DNA of 64,000 nucleotides. Source: Helicobacter pylori (GTDB lineage Bacteria; Campylobacterota; Campylobacteria; Campylobacterales; Helicobacteraceae). A program made the translations under genes and the position numbers. Below are positions 1-9,866 of this stretch, one piece after another (the first letter of the stretch is position 1; the number at the start of each line of letters is the position of its first letter). The DNA lies in assembly GCA_008032955.1 (NCBI GenBank), contig CP032046.1, positions 248,001 to 312,000 on the forward strand, in the 5' to 3' direction. The notes under the pieces were generated by a model. It saw only the letters and a list, made by a program, of their open reading frames with translations, had not been told where the DNA came from and did not search any database.

Positions 1-843
1 GGTCTACACAAGGGCGTTCCTGTGAAGCTTGTTTTAGATCCATTAGAAGAAAATCAAGGCATCGTTTTTTACCGCTCTGATTTAGGCGTGAAGCTCCCCT
101 TAAAACCTGAAAACATCGTGGATACCAAAATGGCAACCGTGTTGGGTAAGGATAACGCTAGGATTTCTACGATTGAGCATTTGCTTTCAGCTATCCATGC
201 GTATGGTATTGACAATCTTAAAATCTCTGTGGATAACGAAGAGATCCCTATCATGGATGGGAGTGCTTTGACTTATTGCATGCTTTTAGATGAAGCGGGG
301 ATTAAAGAGTTAGACGCTCCTAAAAAGGTGATGGAAATCAAGCGAGCCGTTGAGGTTAGAGAAGGCGATAAATTTGTTAAAATTGAGCCAGACAGCCAAC
401 TTTCTTTGAATTTCACGATTGATTTTAACCATCCGGTTATCGCTAAGCAAGCCCATCATTTCATCTTTAGTAAAACCGCTTACAAAGAGCAAGTCGCTAA
501 AGCCCGCACCTTTGGGTTTTTGCAAGAAGTGAATTACTTGCGATCCATTGGTTTGGCTAAAGGGGGGAGCTTGAATAATTGTATCGTGCTGGATGAAAAC
601 AGCATCTTGAATAAAGAGGGTTTGAGATGCGAAAAGGAATTCGTGTGCCACAAGATTTTAGACGCTATGGGGGATCTAATGGTTTTAGGCATGCCTGTGA
701 TGGGCAAATACACTTCTTTTTCAGGTAGCCACAAGCTCAATTCCATGCTGGTTAAAGCCATTTTAGCAGACGCTAAAAATTACGAAGTTTTGATCGCTAC
801 AGATCCGGCTAAAGAATTTGCGTTGCAAAAGGCTTTCGCTTAA
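1..843 (+). CDS. lpxC: LpxC, UDP-3-O-acyl-GlcNAc deacetylase (5' end outside window)
   Basis: Zinc amidase of the first committed step of lipid A synthesis, acting in the cytosol on UDP-3-O-acyl-N-acetylglucosamine. The reading frame is open from base 1 (G-L-H-K-G-V-P), so the real start lies a few codons upstream and the gene is cut by the window edge. The ATG/GTG-type start at base 22 is internal. Family motifs are visible: the zinc-ligand segment [10 protein letters not shown] near the front, the second zinc region [10 protein letters not shown], and the late SGSHKLN segment with the third metal/catalytic histidine. The reading frame is intact to the TAA. Equivalent to HP1052 by recall. 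Confidence 0.95.
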   Translation, partial: GLHKGVPVKLVLDPLEENQGIVFYRSDLGVKLPLKPENIVDTKMATVLGKDNARISTIEHLLSAIHAYGIDNLKISVDNEEIPIMDGSALTYCMLLDEAGIKELDAPKKVMEIKRAVEVREGDKFVKIEPDSQLSLNFTIDFNHPVIAKQAHHFIFSKTAYKEQVAKARTFGFLQEVNYLRSIGLAKGGSLNNCIVLDENSILNKEGLRCEKEFVCHKILDAMGDLMVLGMPVMGKYTSFSGSHKLNSMLVKAILADAKNYEVLIATDPAKEFALQKAFA

Positions 844-864
844 TCCTAAATTAGGGTTTATTTT

Positions 865-1338
865 TTGGAATTGGATTTAGTGCTTATCTCTTTAGGCGAG
901 AGAGTCTCGCTTGGGGTGTATCAAAACAATTTTTTATGCACTTCTTACACTTCCAAATCAAAAACAAGCGAAGCTTTAGTGGAAGTTTTTTCACAATTAT
1001 TCAAAGATTTTAAAAACCCTACTTTACCGGCGATTAAGGGAGTTTATTACGCTAAAGGGCCAGGGAGTTTCACTAGCTTAAAACTCACGCATGTTTTCTT
1101 ACACACTTTGGCTTTAATCCATGACTTTGAACTCTATTCCACCACAGGCTTTGATTTTAACGACAACACGCCCATTTTGGCGTATGCCAATAAATACTTT
1201 GTTTCAAAAGAAACAGAAAGCTTGACCGATTTTAAAGATTTGAAAATTGCGCCAAAAGATTTCAAGTTGCCCTCTTTTTTAGAGAAAGACAAATTCACCC
1301 AATTGAACACGCCGTTTTACATTTTACCTCCTATTTAG
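865..1338 (+). CDS. tsaB: TsaB-like tRNA threonylcarbamoyladenosine protein (short form)
   Basis: Probable partner of TsaD in making t6A at position 37 of ANN-decoding tRNAs. The protein is 157 residues, shorter than the usual 220 or so, and keeps the family signature KGPGSFTSLKL (the GPGSFTGLR motif) around residue 66. The start is TTG, 21 bases after lpxC; no ATG lies nearby in frame, so the non-ATG start is the best choice. It follows lpxC on the same strand and is probably co-transcribed. The ATPase fold is only partly conserved, so it may be a structural rather than a catalytic subunit. Confidence 0.7.
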   Translation: MELDLVLISLGERVSLGVYQNNFLCTSYTSKSKTSEALVEVFSQLFKDFKNPTLPAIKGVYYAKGPGSFTSLKLTHVFLHTLALIHDFELYSTTGFDFNDNTPILAYANKYFVSKETESLTDFKDLKIAPKDFKLPSFLEKDKFTQLNTPFYILPPI

Positions 1339-1340
1339 TG

Positions 1341-1346
1341 TATAAT
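1341..1346 (+). promoter_or_regulatory. -10 box, thrB-ylxR-infB-rbfA-rimP operon
   Basis: A perfect TATAAT preceded by TG (extended -10 form GTGTATAATGC) sits just after the tsaB-like stop and about 45 bases before the thrB start. No convincing -35 is visible, as is usual for H. pylori sigma-80 promoters. Confidence 0.6.
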
Positions 1347-1391
1347 GCTAGTTTTAAAAATGAAAGGGTATCAACAATAGGGGTTTAAAAT

Positions 1392-2273
1392 TTGGTAGTG
1401 AGTGTTCCTGCAACGAGTGCGAATTTAGGCCCCGGTTTTGATTGCTTGGGTTTGAGTTTGAATTTACGCAATCGTTTTTTTATTGAGCCTAGCAGTTTTC
1501 ATGCGGTGAAATTGGTTGGGGAGGGTGAGGGGATTCCTAAATTTTTAACCAACAATATTTTCACTAAAGTGTTTTATGAGATTTTAAAAAAGCATGGGAA
1601 TGACGGATCGTTTAAATTTTTATTGCATAATAAAGTCCCTATTACAAGGGGCATGGGGTCTAGCTCGGCAATGATTGTGGGGGCGGTCGCTTCAGCGTTT
1701 GCGTTTTTAGGGTTTCCTTTTGATAGAGAAAACATTGTCAATGCCGCTTTAATTTATGAAAACCACCCGGATAATATCACCCCGGCGGTGTTTGGGGGGT
1801 ATAATGCGGCGTTTGTGGAAAAAAAGAAAGTGATAAGTTTAAAAACCAAAATCCCTTCTTTTTTAAAAGCGGTGATGGTGATCCCTAATAGGGCCATTTC
1901 TACCAAGCAATCGCGCCACCTCTTGCCCAAGCGTTACAGCGTGCAAGAAAGCGTGTTTAACCTTTCGCATGCGAGTTTGATGACGATGGCGATTGCACAA
2001 GGGAAATGGGATTTGTTGCGTTGTTGTTCTAAAGACAGGATGCACCAGTATAAGCGCATGCAAACTTATCCCGTGTTGTTTGCGATCCAAAAGCTCGCTT
2101 TAGAAAATAACGCCTTAATGAGCACGCTTTCAGGGAGCGGTTCGTCGTTTTTTAACATGTGTTATGAAGAAGACGCCCCTAAATTAAAGCAGGTTTTGAG
2201 CAAGAAATTCCCTAAATTTAGGGTAGCGGTTTTAGATTTTGACAATGATGGAGTTCTTATTGAGAAAGACTGA
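1392..2273 (+). CDS. thrB: Homoserine kinase ThrB
   Basis: Phosphorylates homoserine to O-phosphohomoserine in threonine synthesis; a GHMP-family kinase. It has 293 residues, the usual length. The N-terminus (VPATSANLGPGFDCLGL) is the characteristic GHMP segment 1, the ATP-binding loop PITRGMGSSSAMIVG is near residue 87, and the C-terminal STLSGSGSSFF motif is near residue 248. The start is TTG (TTG GTA GTG AGT), the only one that keeps the conserved N-terminus. It overlaps the next gene, so the pair is likely translationally coupled. Confidence 0.93.
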   Translation: MVVSVPATSANLGPGFDCLGLSLNLRNRFFIEPSSFHAVKLVGEGEGIPKFLTNNIFTKVFYEILKKHGNDGSFKFLLHNKVPITRGMGSSSAMIVGAVASAFAFLGFPFDRENIVNAALIYENHPDNITPAVFGGYNAAFVEKKKVISLKTKIPSFLKAVMVIPNRAISTKQSRHLLPKRYSVQESVFNLSHASLMTMAIAQGKWDLLRCCSKDRMHQYKRMQTYPVLFAIQKLALENNALMSTLSGSGSSFFNMCYEEDAPKLKQVLSKKFPKFRVAVLDFDNDGVLIEKD

Positions 2274-2514
2274 AATTAAAATCCGCATGTGCGTGGTGTG
2301 CAGAATGCGCCAACCTCAAAAGGGTTTGTTGCGCTTGAAAAGTTTTGAAAATCAAATTGTGGAGTTTGACGGGAAGGGTCGTAGTTTTTATGTGTGTGAA
2401 AATTGTTTGAAAAATGGAGAAAAAAAGTTGTTGAAAGCGATTTCAAAAATAAAGAACGCCCCAAAAGATACCAAAAATATTATTAATTGGATTAAGGAGA
2501 GAAGCATAGCATGA
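2245..2514 (+). CDS. YlxR-family (DUF448) putative RNA-binding protein
   Basis: A small protein whose gene classically lies between nusA or metabolic genes and infB, as here. The family signature is present: RMCVVCRMRQPQKGLLR near the N-terminus and GKGRSFYVC in the middle, with paired cysteines. The start is uncertain. ATG codons at 2245 and 2248 lie inside the end of thrB, a TTG lies at 2239, and a shorter start is possible at the ATG before CVVC. Its stop overlaps the infB start as ATGA. The exact function is not established; a role in RNA or ribosome assembly is inferred from context. Confidence 0.8.
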   Translation: MMEFLLRKTEIKIRMCVVCRMRQPQKGLLRLKSFENQIVEFDGKGRSFYVCENCLKNGEKKLLKAISKIKNAPKDTKNIINWIKERSIA

Positions 2515-5355
2515 GTGATATGGTTGATTTAAAAAAATTTGTAACCGAGCTTGGCAAGACCCAAAAAGAGCTTAAAAACGTGATCGAGCAAGCCAAAGAT
2601 ATTGGTTTAGAGCTTAAGACAAATTCTAAAATGACCCCAGAGCAAGCCGGCAAGCTATACAAATACATTGTGGATGGCATTAAAGAACAAATACAAGCCA
2701 ATCAACCCGCTAAGAATCCTGAACAAGACAATAAAGACGATTTGAAGATAGCCGCAACGCCTAAGCCACTTGCTAAAAAGGCTTCCAAAACGCCTAAAAA
2801 AGAAGAAAAAAGCCAGCCAAAGCCCAAAAAAACTAAAGAAAAGAAAAAAGAAGCTCCTGCACCCATTGCCAAAAAAAGGGAGGAATAGAGATTGTCAACA
2901 CTTTTGAAAACCAAACGCCCCCTACAGAAAACACCTCTAAAGCACTAACCCCCTCTCAATCTCAAATAGAAAAAGCCAAACAAAAGCTTCAAGAAATCCA
3001 AAAAAGCCGAGAAGCCCTAAACAAGCTCACCCAAAGCAACACTAACAGCACCAATAACGCTAATAACGCTAATAACGCTAAAAAAGAAATCAGCGAAGTT
3101 AAAAAGCAAGAGCAAGAGATCAAACGCCATGAAAACATTAAAAGACGCACCGGTTTTAGGGTGATTAAACGCAACGATGAAGTAGAAAATGAAAGTGAAA
3201 ACAGCGTAACAGAAAGCAAAAAACCCACTCAAAGCGCGGCGGCTATTTTTGAAGACATTAAAAAAGAATGGCAAGAAAAAGACAAGCAAGAGGTTAAAAA
3301 AGCCAAAAAACCCAGTAAGCTCAAAGCCACCCCCACCGCCAAAAACAACAAATCCCATAAAATTGATTTTAGCGATGTAAGGGATTTTAAGGGCAATGAT
3401 ATTTACGATGATGAAACCGATGAAATCTTATTGTTTGATTTGCATGAACAAGATAACCTCAATAAGGAAGAAGAAGAAAAAGAAATCCGCCAAAATATCA
3501 ACGATAGGGTGCGCGTCCAAAGAAAAAACCCTTGGATGAATGAAGGTGGGATCAAACGACAATCCAAGAAAAAGCGCGTATTCCGTAACGATAACAGCCA
3601 AAAAGTGATCCAAAGCGCGATTGCAATCCCTGAAGAAGTGCGTGTCTATGAATTCGCGCAAAAAGCGAATTTGAATTTAGCCGATGTGATTAAAACCCTC
3701 TTCAATTTAGGACTTATGGTAACTAAAAACGACTTTTTGGATAAGGATAGCATAGAAATTTTAGCCGAAGAGTTCCATTTAGAAATTTCTGTTCAAAACA
3801 CTTTAGAAGAATTTGAAGTAGAAGAAGTGCTAGAGGGGGTGAAAAAAGAGCGCCCACCTGTGGTTACTATTATGGGGCATGTTGATCATGGCAAAACTTC
3901 GCTATTGGATAAAATCCGTGATAAAAGAGTCGCTCACACTGAAGCTGGGGGATCACTCAGCACATTGGTGCTTACATGGTAGAGAAAAATAACAAATGGG
4001 TGTCTTTCATTGACACCCCAGGGCATGAAGCCTTTAGCCAGATGCGTAATCGTGGGGCTCAAGTTACAGATATTGCAGTGATTGTGATAGCGGCTGATGA
4101 TGGCGTGAAGCAACAGACTATTGAAGCTTTAGAGCATGCAAAGGTGGCTAATGTGCCTGTGATTTTTGCGATGAATAAAATGGATAAGCCTAACGTGAAT
4201 CCGGACAAACTCAAAGCCGAATGCGCTGAGCTTGGTTATAATCCTGTGGATTGGGGCGGAGAGCATGAGTTCATCCCTGTTTCGGCTAAAACGGGCGATG
4301 GCATTGACAATTTATTAGAAACCATTCTCATTCAAGCGGATATTATGGAATTAAAAGCCATAGAAGAGGGCAGCGCTAGAGCGGTTGTTTTAGAAGGGAG
4401 CGTGGAAAAAGGGCGTGGGGCAGTAGCCACGGTGATTGTCCAAAGCGGGACTTTGAGCGTGGGGGATAGTTTTTTTGCTGAAACAGCGTTTGGTAAAGTA
4501 AGAACCATGACTGACGATCAAGGCAAGAGCATTCAAAATTTAAAACCCTCTATGGTGGCTCTCATCACAGGCTTAAGCGAAGTGCCGCCTGCGGGATCTG
4601 TTTTAATAGGGGTAGAAAACGATTCCATCGCGCGTTTGCAAGCTCAAAAGAGGGCGACTTATTTACGCCAAAAAGCCTTGAGTAAAAGCACTAAAGTGTC
4701 TTTTGATGAGCTTTCAGAAATGGTCGCTAATAAGGAATTGAAAAACATTCCTGTAGTCATTAAAGCGGATACGCAAGGAAGCCTAGAGGCCATCAAGAAC
4801 AGCCTGTTGGAGCTTAATAACGAAGAAGTAGCGATTCAAGTGATCCACTCAGGGGTGGGGGGCATTACTGAGAATGATTTGAGCCTGGTTTCTAGCAGTG
4901 AGCATGCCGTGATTTTAGGCTTTAATATCCGCCCCACTGGTAATGTGAAAAATAAGGCTAAAGAATACAATGTGAGCATTAAAACTTACACGGTGATTTA
5001 TGCCTTGATTGAAGAAATGCGATCGCTGTTATTAGGCTTGATGAGTCCTATTATTGAAGAAGAGCATACCGGGCAAGCGGAAGTGAGAGAAACCTTTAAT
5101 ATCCCTAAAGTTGGCACGATAGCCGGGTGTGTGGTGAGCGATGGGGTGATCGCTCGTGGCATTAAGGCGCGTTTGATTAGAGATGGCGTGGTGATTCATA
5201 CCGGCGAAATCCTTTCTTTGAAACGCTTTAAAGACGATGTGAAAGAAGTTTCTAAGGGCTATGAGTGTGGGATCATGCTAGAAAATTATAATGAGATTAA
5301 AGTGGGCGATGTGTTTGAAACCTATAAAGAAATCCATAAAAAAAGAACCCTCTAA
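2511..5355 (+). pseudogene. infB: Translation initiation factor IF-2, broken by two single-base frameshifts
   Basis: IF-2 is the essential GTPase that brings fMet-tRNA to the 30S subunit. The locus would encode about 948 residues but reads in three frames. Segment 1 (2511-2888) has the charged lysine-rich N-domain and stops at a TAG just after an A7 run (2871-2877); one extra A restores [13 protein letters not shown]. Segment 2 runs to 3982 and contains the G1 motif GHVDHGKT; it goes out of frame at a G5 run (3947-3951), where a sixth G restores [16 protein letters not shown]. Segment 3 (to 5355) has DTPGHE (G3), NKMDK (G4) and all of domains II-IV. Both lesions are losses of one base from a homopolymer. 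Because the gene is essential, sequencing error is likelier than a true null. Confidence 0.9.
3053..3079 (+). repeat. 9-bp tandem repeat (AATAACGCT x3) inside infB
   Basis: Three perfect in-frame copies of AATAACGCT encode Asn-Asn-Ala repeats in the disordered N-terminal linker of IF-2. Gain or loss of units keeps the frame. Confidence 0.85.
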
Positions 5356-5690
5356 TGAACGCTCATAAAGAACGCTTGGAATCCAATCTTTTAGAATTAT
5401 TACAAGAAGCTTTAGCGAGTTTGAATGATGGCGAGTTGAATTCTTTAAGCGTTACTAAAGTGGAATGCTCTAAAGGGAAGCACCATGCTCATGTGTTTGT
5501 GCTTGCATCAGATTATAAGATCCTTTCTAAATTGAAAAAAGCTGAGGGTTTGATCAGGCAATTTGTTTTGCAAGCGAGCGGGTGGTTTAAATGCCCAAAA
5601 CTCAGTTTTGTTTTAGACAATAGCTTAGAAAAGCAGCTCCGCCTAGACGCCATATTCAATGAAATCGCTAAAGGGAAAGATAATGACTAA
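5355..5690 (+). CDS. rbfA: Ribosome-binding factor A
   Basis: Small KH-like protein that helps mature the 30S subunit and 16S rRNA 5' end. It has 111 residues, typical length. Its ATG overlaps the infB stop (TAATG), showing translational coupling. The [15 protein letters not shown] start and the basic [15 protein letters not shown] strand fit the family. It lies in the standard infB-rbfA-rimP order. Confidence 0.9.
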   Translation: MNAHKERLESNLLELLQEALASLNDGELNSLSVTKVECSKGKHHAHVFVLASDYKILSKLKKAEGLIRQFVLQASGWFKCPKLSFVLDNSLEKQLRLDAIFNEIAKGKDND

Positions 5691-6123
5691 AAGAATAGAA
5701 GAGAAAATAGAGGGCGTGATTGAAAGCTTGGGATACTTGCTTTATGATGTGAGCTTGGTTAAAGAAAACGAGCAGCATGTTTTAAGGGTGAGCCTTAAAA
5801 ACCCTAATGGGGCGGTTAGCTTGGATATTTGCCAGCAAGTGAGCGAGGTGATTTCGCCCTTATTAGATGTGTGCGATTTTATTCAAGACGCTTATATTTT
5901 GGAAGTGAGCTCTATGGGGTTAGAAAGAACGCTTAAAACCCCCAAACATTTCAAGCTTTCTTTAGGCGAAAAAGTGGAAGTCAAACTCATCAATAAAGAA
6001 AGCTTTCAAGCTACCCTTAAAGACGCTAACGATTTGAGTGCGGATTTTGAATTAGAGAATCACGCTATCAAAAGCGTGGAGTATAAGGATTTAAAGAAAG
6101 TTAAAACGCTTTTTGAGTGGTGA
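5683..6123 (+). CDS. rimP: Ribosome maturation factor RimP
   Basis: Needed for 30S maturation. The ATG at 5683 overlaps the rbfA stop and is preceded by AAAGGGAAAG, so I chose it over the in-frame codon at 5659; this gives 146 residues. The [16 protein letters not shown] start, the [15 protein letters not shown] segment and the [14 protein letters not shown] signature (family: LEVSSPGLDRPL) are clear. Last gene of the thrB-infB operon. Confidence 0.92.
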   Translation: MTKRIEEKIEGVIESLGYLLYDVSLVKENEQHVLRVSLKNPNGAVSLDICQQVSEVISPLLDVCDFIQDAYILEVSSMGLERTLKTPKHFKLSLGEKVEVKLINKESFQATLKDANDLSADFELENHAIKSVEYKDLKKVKTLFEW

Positions 6124-6194
6124 AATAATGCGAAGCGGTAGCGTTTCTGCACTCTATAAGAGATGCTTGATTGAAATTAGCTCTTGTTATTTGG

Positions 6195-6222
6195 CTAAAA
6201 AACGCTAAAAAGCATTTTTTAG
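6195..6222. terminator. Bidirectional hairpin between rimP and acs
   Basis: CTAAAAAACGCT and AGCATTTTTTAG pair over 12 positions with one mismatch around an AAAA loop. A-rich and T-rich flanks allow termination on both strands, which suits the convergent genes rimP (+) and acs (-). Confidence 0.7.
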
Positions 6223-6225
6223 ATT

Positions 6226-8214
6226 TCACTCCTCCATTTGAGCGATACTCATTATTTCTTTAACTACATTCACATCTTCTAGCGTGCTTAAATCTTGAGT
6301 GATAGGCTCTTTTTTGGCGATGGATTTCAAAAGCCTTCTCATGATTTTCCCGCTTCTGGTTTTAGGCAAACCCGGCACATACATGACATTGTCTAATTTC
6401 GCGATCTTTCCAATCTCAACGGATAAGATATGATTCATTTCTTTTAACAATTCTAAACTCTCGCCAAGATTGCATTTAGCCCCATCGCACAGCACCACAA
6501 ACGCAAACAAGCCCTCTCCTTTAATCGCATCAGGGATACCCACTACCGCGCATTCAACCACCATTTCATGTTTAGAAATAGCGCTCTCCACTTCAGCCGT
6601 GCCAATCCTATGCCCACTCACATTCACAATATCATCTGTGCGCCCAATAATAGTGATGTATCCGTTTTCATCCACGATAGCGCCATCTCCAGAGAGGTAA
6701 ACATATTCCCCATTCAACTTGATTTGAGAAAAATAGCTATCAATGTATCGTTTTCCATCGCCCCAAATGTTTCTTATCATAGAAGGCCATGGCTTAGTGA
6801 TGCATAAAAACCCTTGCTCTCCAGGCTTTGTTTTAGTGCCGTCTTCGTTTAAAACTTCCGCATGGATTCCAGGCAAAGGCAAAGTCGCACAACTGGCTTT
6901 TATAGGCGTAGCTCCCGGTAAAGGGCTGATGATGTGCCCGCCTGTTTCTGTCTGCCACCAAGTATCCACGATGCTGCATTTTGAGTTGCCGATTTTTTCA
7001 TAAAACCATTTCCATGCTGTAGGGTTAATGGGCTCTCCCACCGTTCCTAAAACTTTGAGCGACTCTAAATTATACTTTGAGGGTTCGTTTTCACCTTTGG
7101 CATGCAACATTCTTATAGCGGTAGGGGAAGTGTAGAATTTATCCACACGGTATTCTTCTATCATCCTCCACCATCTCCCATAATCCGGATAAGACATCGT
7201 GCCTTCTAGTATCAAAGTCGTCGCCCCACAAGCTAAAGGTCCATAAACCACATAAGTGTGCCCTGTGATCCAGCCAATATCGGCGGTGCACCAAAAATTA
7301 TCGTTATCTCTAATATCAAAAACCCACTCCATCGTCATTTGCGCCCATAACAAATACCCCGCACTGCTGTGTTGAACGCCTTTAGGCTTTCCGGTTGATC
7401 CGCTTGTATAGAGCAAGAATAAAGGATCTTCAGAGTCCATCATTTCAGGTTCGCATTTATCGGATTGGTAATTGACCATTTCATTATAGACAAAATCGCG
7501 CCCTCTCACATAGTCAATCTCTTTGGCGTTTCGTATCACAATGAGCGCTTTTTCCACGCTAGGGCAGGCGTTATTTTCTAGAGCCTTGTCAAGGGCTGGC
7601 TTGAGCATGTAAGGTTTGCCTTTTCTAAAAGTCCCATCCGCTGTGATAACTAATTTGGCTTGAGTGTCGTTGATCCTATCCCTTAAGGCTTCAGGGCTAA
7701 ACCCAGCAAAAACGATGCTATGGATCGCTCCAATCCTAGTGCATGCGAGCATCATATAAACGCTTTCTACAATCATGGGCATATAGATAATGACTCTGTC
7801 GCCTTTTTTGACATTGAATTCGTTTTTTAAAAGGTTGGCTGTTTTATTGACTTCAGAGTGGAGTTTTCTGTAAGTGATGACATTATAATCCCCCATTTCC
7901 CCTTCAAAAATGATCGCCACTTTATTTTTTTTGTCTTTTAAATGCCTGTCTATGCAATTGTAAGAAACATTGATTTTGCCGTTTTCAAACCATTTGAAAA
8001 AAGGGGCGTTATCGCTGTTTAAAACCTTATCAAAAGGTTTAAACCATGTGAGTTTTTGCTTGGCTAACTCGCCCCAAAAATGTTCATAATCTTCATTGGC
8101 TTCATGCACTAAATCTTTATATTCGCACATGTTTTTAATCCTGGCTTGCTTGGCAAACGCTCTGTTAGGGTTAAAGATTTTTTTAGCGAATTCTAAATCA
8201 TCGTCTAATTGCAT
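6226..8214 (-). CDS. acs: Acetyl-CoA synthetase (AMP-forming)
   Basis: Converts acetate, ATP and CoA to acetyl-CoA through acetyl-AMP. It has 662 residues, standard for the family. The AMP-binding P-loop [14 protein letters not shown] is near residue 268. The WWQTETGG adenylate motif, the hinge [15 protein letters not shown] and the C-terminal [13 protein letters not shown], holding the lysine acetylated in other bacteria, follow in order. It is a single gene facing rimP; a -10 lies upstream at 8254-8259. In other strains it is called acoE. Confidence 0.96.
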   Translation of the reverse strand: MQLDDDLEFAKKIFNPNRAFAKQARIKNMCEYKDLVHEANEDYEHFWGELAKQKLTWFKPFDKVLNSDNAPFFKWFENGKINVSYNCIDRHLKDKKNKVAIIFEGEMGDYNVITYRKLHSEVNKTANLLKNEFNVKKGDRVIIYMPMIVESVYMMLACTRIGAIHSIVFAGFSPEALRDRINDTQAKLVITADGTFRKGKPYMLKPALDKALENNACPSVEKALIVIRNAKEIDYVRGRDFVYNEMVNYQSDKCEPEMMDSEDPLFLLYTSGSTGKPKGVQHSSAGYLLWAQMTMEWVFDIRDNDNFWCTADIGWITGHTYVVYGPLACGATTLILEGTMSYPDYGRWWRMIEEYRVDKFYTSPTAIRMLHAKGENEPSKYNLESLKVLGTVGEPINPTAWKWFYEKIGNSKCSIVDTWWQTETGGHIISPLPGATPIKASCATLPLPGIHAEVLNEDGTKTKPGEQGFLCITKPWPSMIRNIWGDGKRYIDSYFSQIKLNGEYVYLSGDGAIVDENGYITIIGRTDDIVNVSGHRIGTAEVESAISKHEMVVECAVVGIPDAIKGEGLFAFVVLCDGAKCNLGESLELLKEMNHILSVEIGKIAKLDNVMYVPGLPKTRSGKIMRRLLKSIAKKEPITQDLSTLEDVNVVKEIMSIAQMEE

Positions 8215-8253
8215 CGCATCTCCTTTTTCATGGTTTTAAGCGTATTTTTTATT

Positions 8254-8259
8254 ATTGTA
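8254..8259 (-). promoter_or_regulatory. -10 box of acs
   Basis: TACAAT on the minus strand (context GGATACAATAAT), about 40 bases upstream of the acs ATG. The 200-bp gap to the next gene also carries TAATAT at 8378-8383 on the plus strand, a weaker candidate -10 for the phosphoesterase gene. Confidence 0.45.
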
Positions 8260-8414
8260 TCCAAACTCACACTCTTTTAAAGGGAGGGATACTTTTCTCT
8301 TTCTGTGGGGATTGAGACTGATAAAAAAGGAAACAATAGCACGATGAAACCTAAAGGGTGTATTAGCGTTAACATGCTAATATAGTAGAACATTATGGCT
8401 ACAAAAAGGGTGGT

Positions 8415-9527
8415 ATGCTGATTTCCATAGCGTTTTTATTGGTTTTATGTCTTTTGAATTATAGTTCTTTTAGGATGTTAAAATCGTTTTTAACCCTAAA
8501 GAAAATCTCTCGATACGCTTATTTGGGGTTTTTCATCCTTTTGAGCGCGGGCGAGGCGGCTTTTGTTTTTTATAGGAATACCATGCCTAGCCATTTGTTT
8601 GTTTTGACTTCGGCGTGTTCGTTTGTATCCTTTATTGTGTTTGTTTTTTCTTTGAGTTTTTACGGGTTTTCTTACTCCATAGAAAAAATAGATTTCTTAC
8701 CTTCAAGGCGTAAAGGTTTAAAAAATTTTTTAAAATTGGGGTTTTATCTGGCGTTATTAGGGTATTTTTGGCGCGGGTTTTATGAGGGGTTGGCCCGCCC
8801 TAAAATCAAAGAAACCCCTATTTATTTGGATAAGCTAGACAAGGAATTAAAGATTATTTTACTCACAGACATGCATGTGGGGAATTTGTTGCAAAAAGAT
8901 TTTGTTGATTACATTGTAGAAGAAGTCAATCAAAAAGAAGTGGATATGGTGCTGATTGGGGGGGATTTAGTGGATGAAAACATTGAAAAAATCAAATCTT
9001 TTTTACTGCCTTTAAACAACCTTAAAAGCACGCATGGCACTTTTTATGTGCCAGGAAATCATGAGTATTATCATGGCATAGAGCCGATTTTATCGTTTCT
9101 TGACACGCTTAATTTAACGATTTTAGGGAATGAGTGCGTGAATCTAGGGGGGATCAATTTGTGCGGCGTGTATGATTATTTCGCACGAAAGCATCAAAAT
9201 TTTGCCCCTGATATTGACAAAGCTTTAAAAAAGCGCAATGAGAGTAAGCCCACGATCCTTTTAGCCCACCAGCCCAAACAAATTAGAAGCCTCAAAGAAA
9301 GCCACTCTATAGATTTAGTGCTTTCAGGGCATACCCATGCGGGGCAAATCTTTCCTTTTAGCCTTTTAGTCAAGCTGGCGCAAACCTATTTATATGGTTT
9401 ATACAAGCACAGCGACACCACTCAAATTTATGTGAGCAGTGGGGCAGGGTATTGGGGTGTTCCTTTAAGGTTTTTAGCCCCTAGCGAGATCGCATACCTT
9501 AGGCTTTTACCTAAAAATCAAGCTTAG
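8415..9527 (+). CDS. Membrane-anchored metallophosphoesterase (YkuE/YaeI type)
   Basis: Calcineurin-like phosphoesterase; the substrate is unknown, and relatives act on phospholipid or UDP-sugar lipid A precursors. The first 130 or so residues form about four hydrophobic segments. The catalytic domain follows with all metal-binding blocks in order: LLTDMHVGN (DxH), IGGDLVDEN (GD), VPGNHEYYHG (GNHE), LLAHQP and LSGHTHAGQIFP (GHTH). The length is 370 residues. It corresponds to HP1044, which has no assigned role. It is alone on its strand between acs and RepG. Confidence 0.85.
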   Translation: MLISIAFLLVLCLLNYSSFRMLKSFLTLKKISRYAYLGFFILLSAGEAAFVFYRNTMPSHLFVLTSACSFVSFIVFVFSLSFYGFSYSIEKIDFLPSRRKGLKNFLKLGFYLALLGYFWRGFYEGLARPKIKETPIYLDKLDKELKIILLTDMHVGNLLQKDFVDYIVEEVNQKEVDMVLIGGDLVDENIEKIKSFLLPLNNLKSTHGTFYVPGNHEYYHGIEPILSFLDTLNLTILGNECVNLGGINLCGVYDYFARKHQNFAPDIDKALKKRNESKPTILLAHQPKQIRSLKESHSIDLVLSGHTHAGQIFPFSLLVKLAQTYLYGLYKHSDTTQIYVSSGAGYWGVPLRFLAPSEIAYLRLLPKNQA

Positions 9528-9574
9528 TTAAACAAAATCTTAAAATCGTAATCAAGCGGTTAAAAATGAGAATT

Positions 9575-9661
9575 AAAAAACAACCGCCAAGACAAAGGGA
9601 AAGGAGGGGGAGGTGACCCTTTAACCTTAGCGGTGCCAACCAAACCATAAGGAATGGTTGG
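9575..9661 (-). ncRNA. repG: RepG small regulatory RNA
   Basis: RepG is the H. pylori trans-acting sRNA whose C/U-rich terminator loop pairs with the variable G-tract in the tlpB leader and so tunes a chemoreceptor and LPS-related genes. Here the minus strand shows a perfect TATAAT at 9668-9673, then a 5' hairpin (CCAACCA pairing with TGGTTGG). A long terminator stem follows (ACCGCTAAGG...CTTGGCGGT), with loop CACCTCCCCCTCCTTTCC and a T6 tail at 9575-9580. From the inferred start to the T-tract is 87 bases, the size I recall for RepG. The position, divergent from hsrA, also matches. Confidence 0.92.
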
Positions 9662-9667
9662 ATTGTA

Positions 9668-9673
9668 ATTATA
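9668..9673 (-). promoter_or_regulatory. -10 box of RepG
   Basis: Perfect TATAAT on the minus strand, seven bases from the inferred RepG start. Confidence 0.75.
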
Positions 9674-9728
9674 CAATAAAATGGTGATTTTTAGCAAATG
9701 AATTTAAAAATTATCCATAAAAACGCTC

Positions 9729-9790
9729 AAAGGCATTTTTTACAACCAATAATCAAGGGCTTGATTTTGATCAAGCGATAACTTTTATTA
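9729..9790 (+). repeat. Dispersed intergenic repeat, copy 1
   Basis: GGCATTTTTTACAACCAAT, then GGGCTTGATTTTGATCAAGC (a 7-bp hairpin GCTTGAT/ATCAAGC with a 4-base loop), then GATAAC and a T-rich tail. It lies between RepG and hsrA. Copies 2-5 share the same order of blocks. Confidence 0.7.
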
Positions 9791-9820
9791 ATATTTTCTT
9801 AAACTAATTTAAAATTATGA

Positions 9821-9826
9821 TATAAT
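9821..9826 (+). promoter_or_regulatory. -10 box of hsrA
   Basis: Perfect TATAAT about 40 bases before the hsrA ATG. AT-rich TTAA/CTTAAA elements just upstream (about 9798-9815) resemble the TTAAG-type half-sites reported for HsrA, which regulates itself; I cannot delimit the operator exactly. Confidence 0.65.
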
Positions 9827-9866
9827 CAGTGCTTGAATTACTCTTAAATTCAGGAGCCAACAAACC

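Noticed and set aside
3161-3982. A separate 273-residue gene, and another starting at 3976, within infB
   Set aside because: They are the middle and last parts of one IF-2 gene; single-base insertions at homopolymers rejoin them exactly to the family sequence.
5659-5683. Longer start for rimP at 5659
   Set aside because: It is buried in rbfA without a ribosome site; the ATG at 5683 fits coupling and family length.
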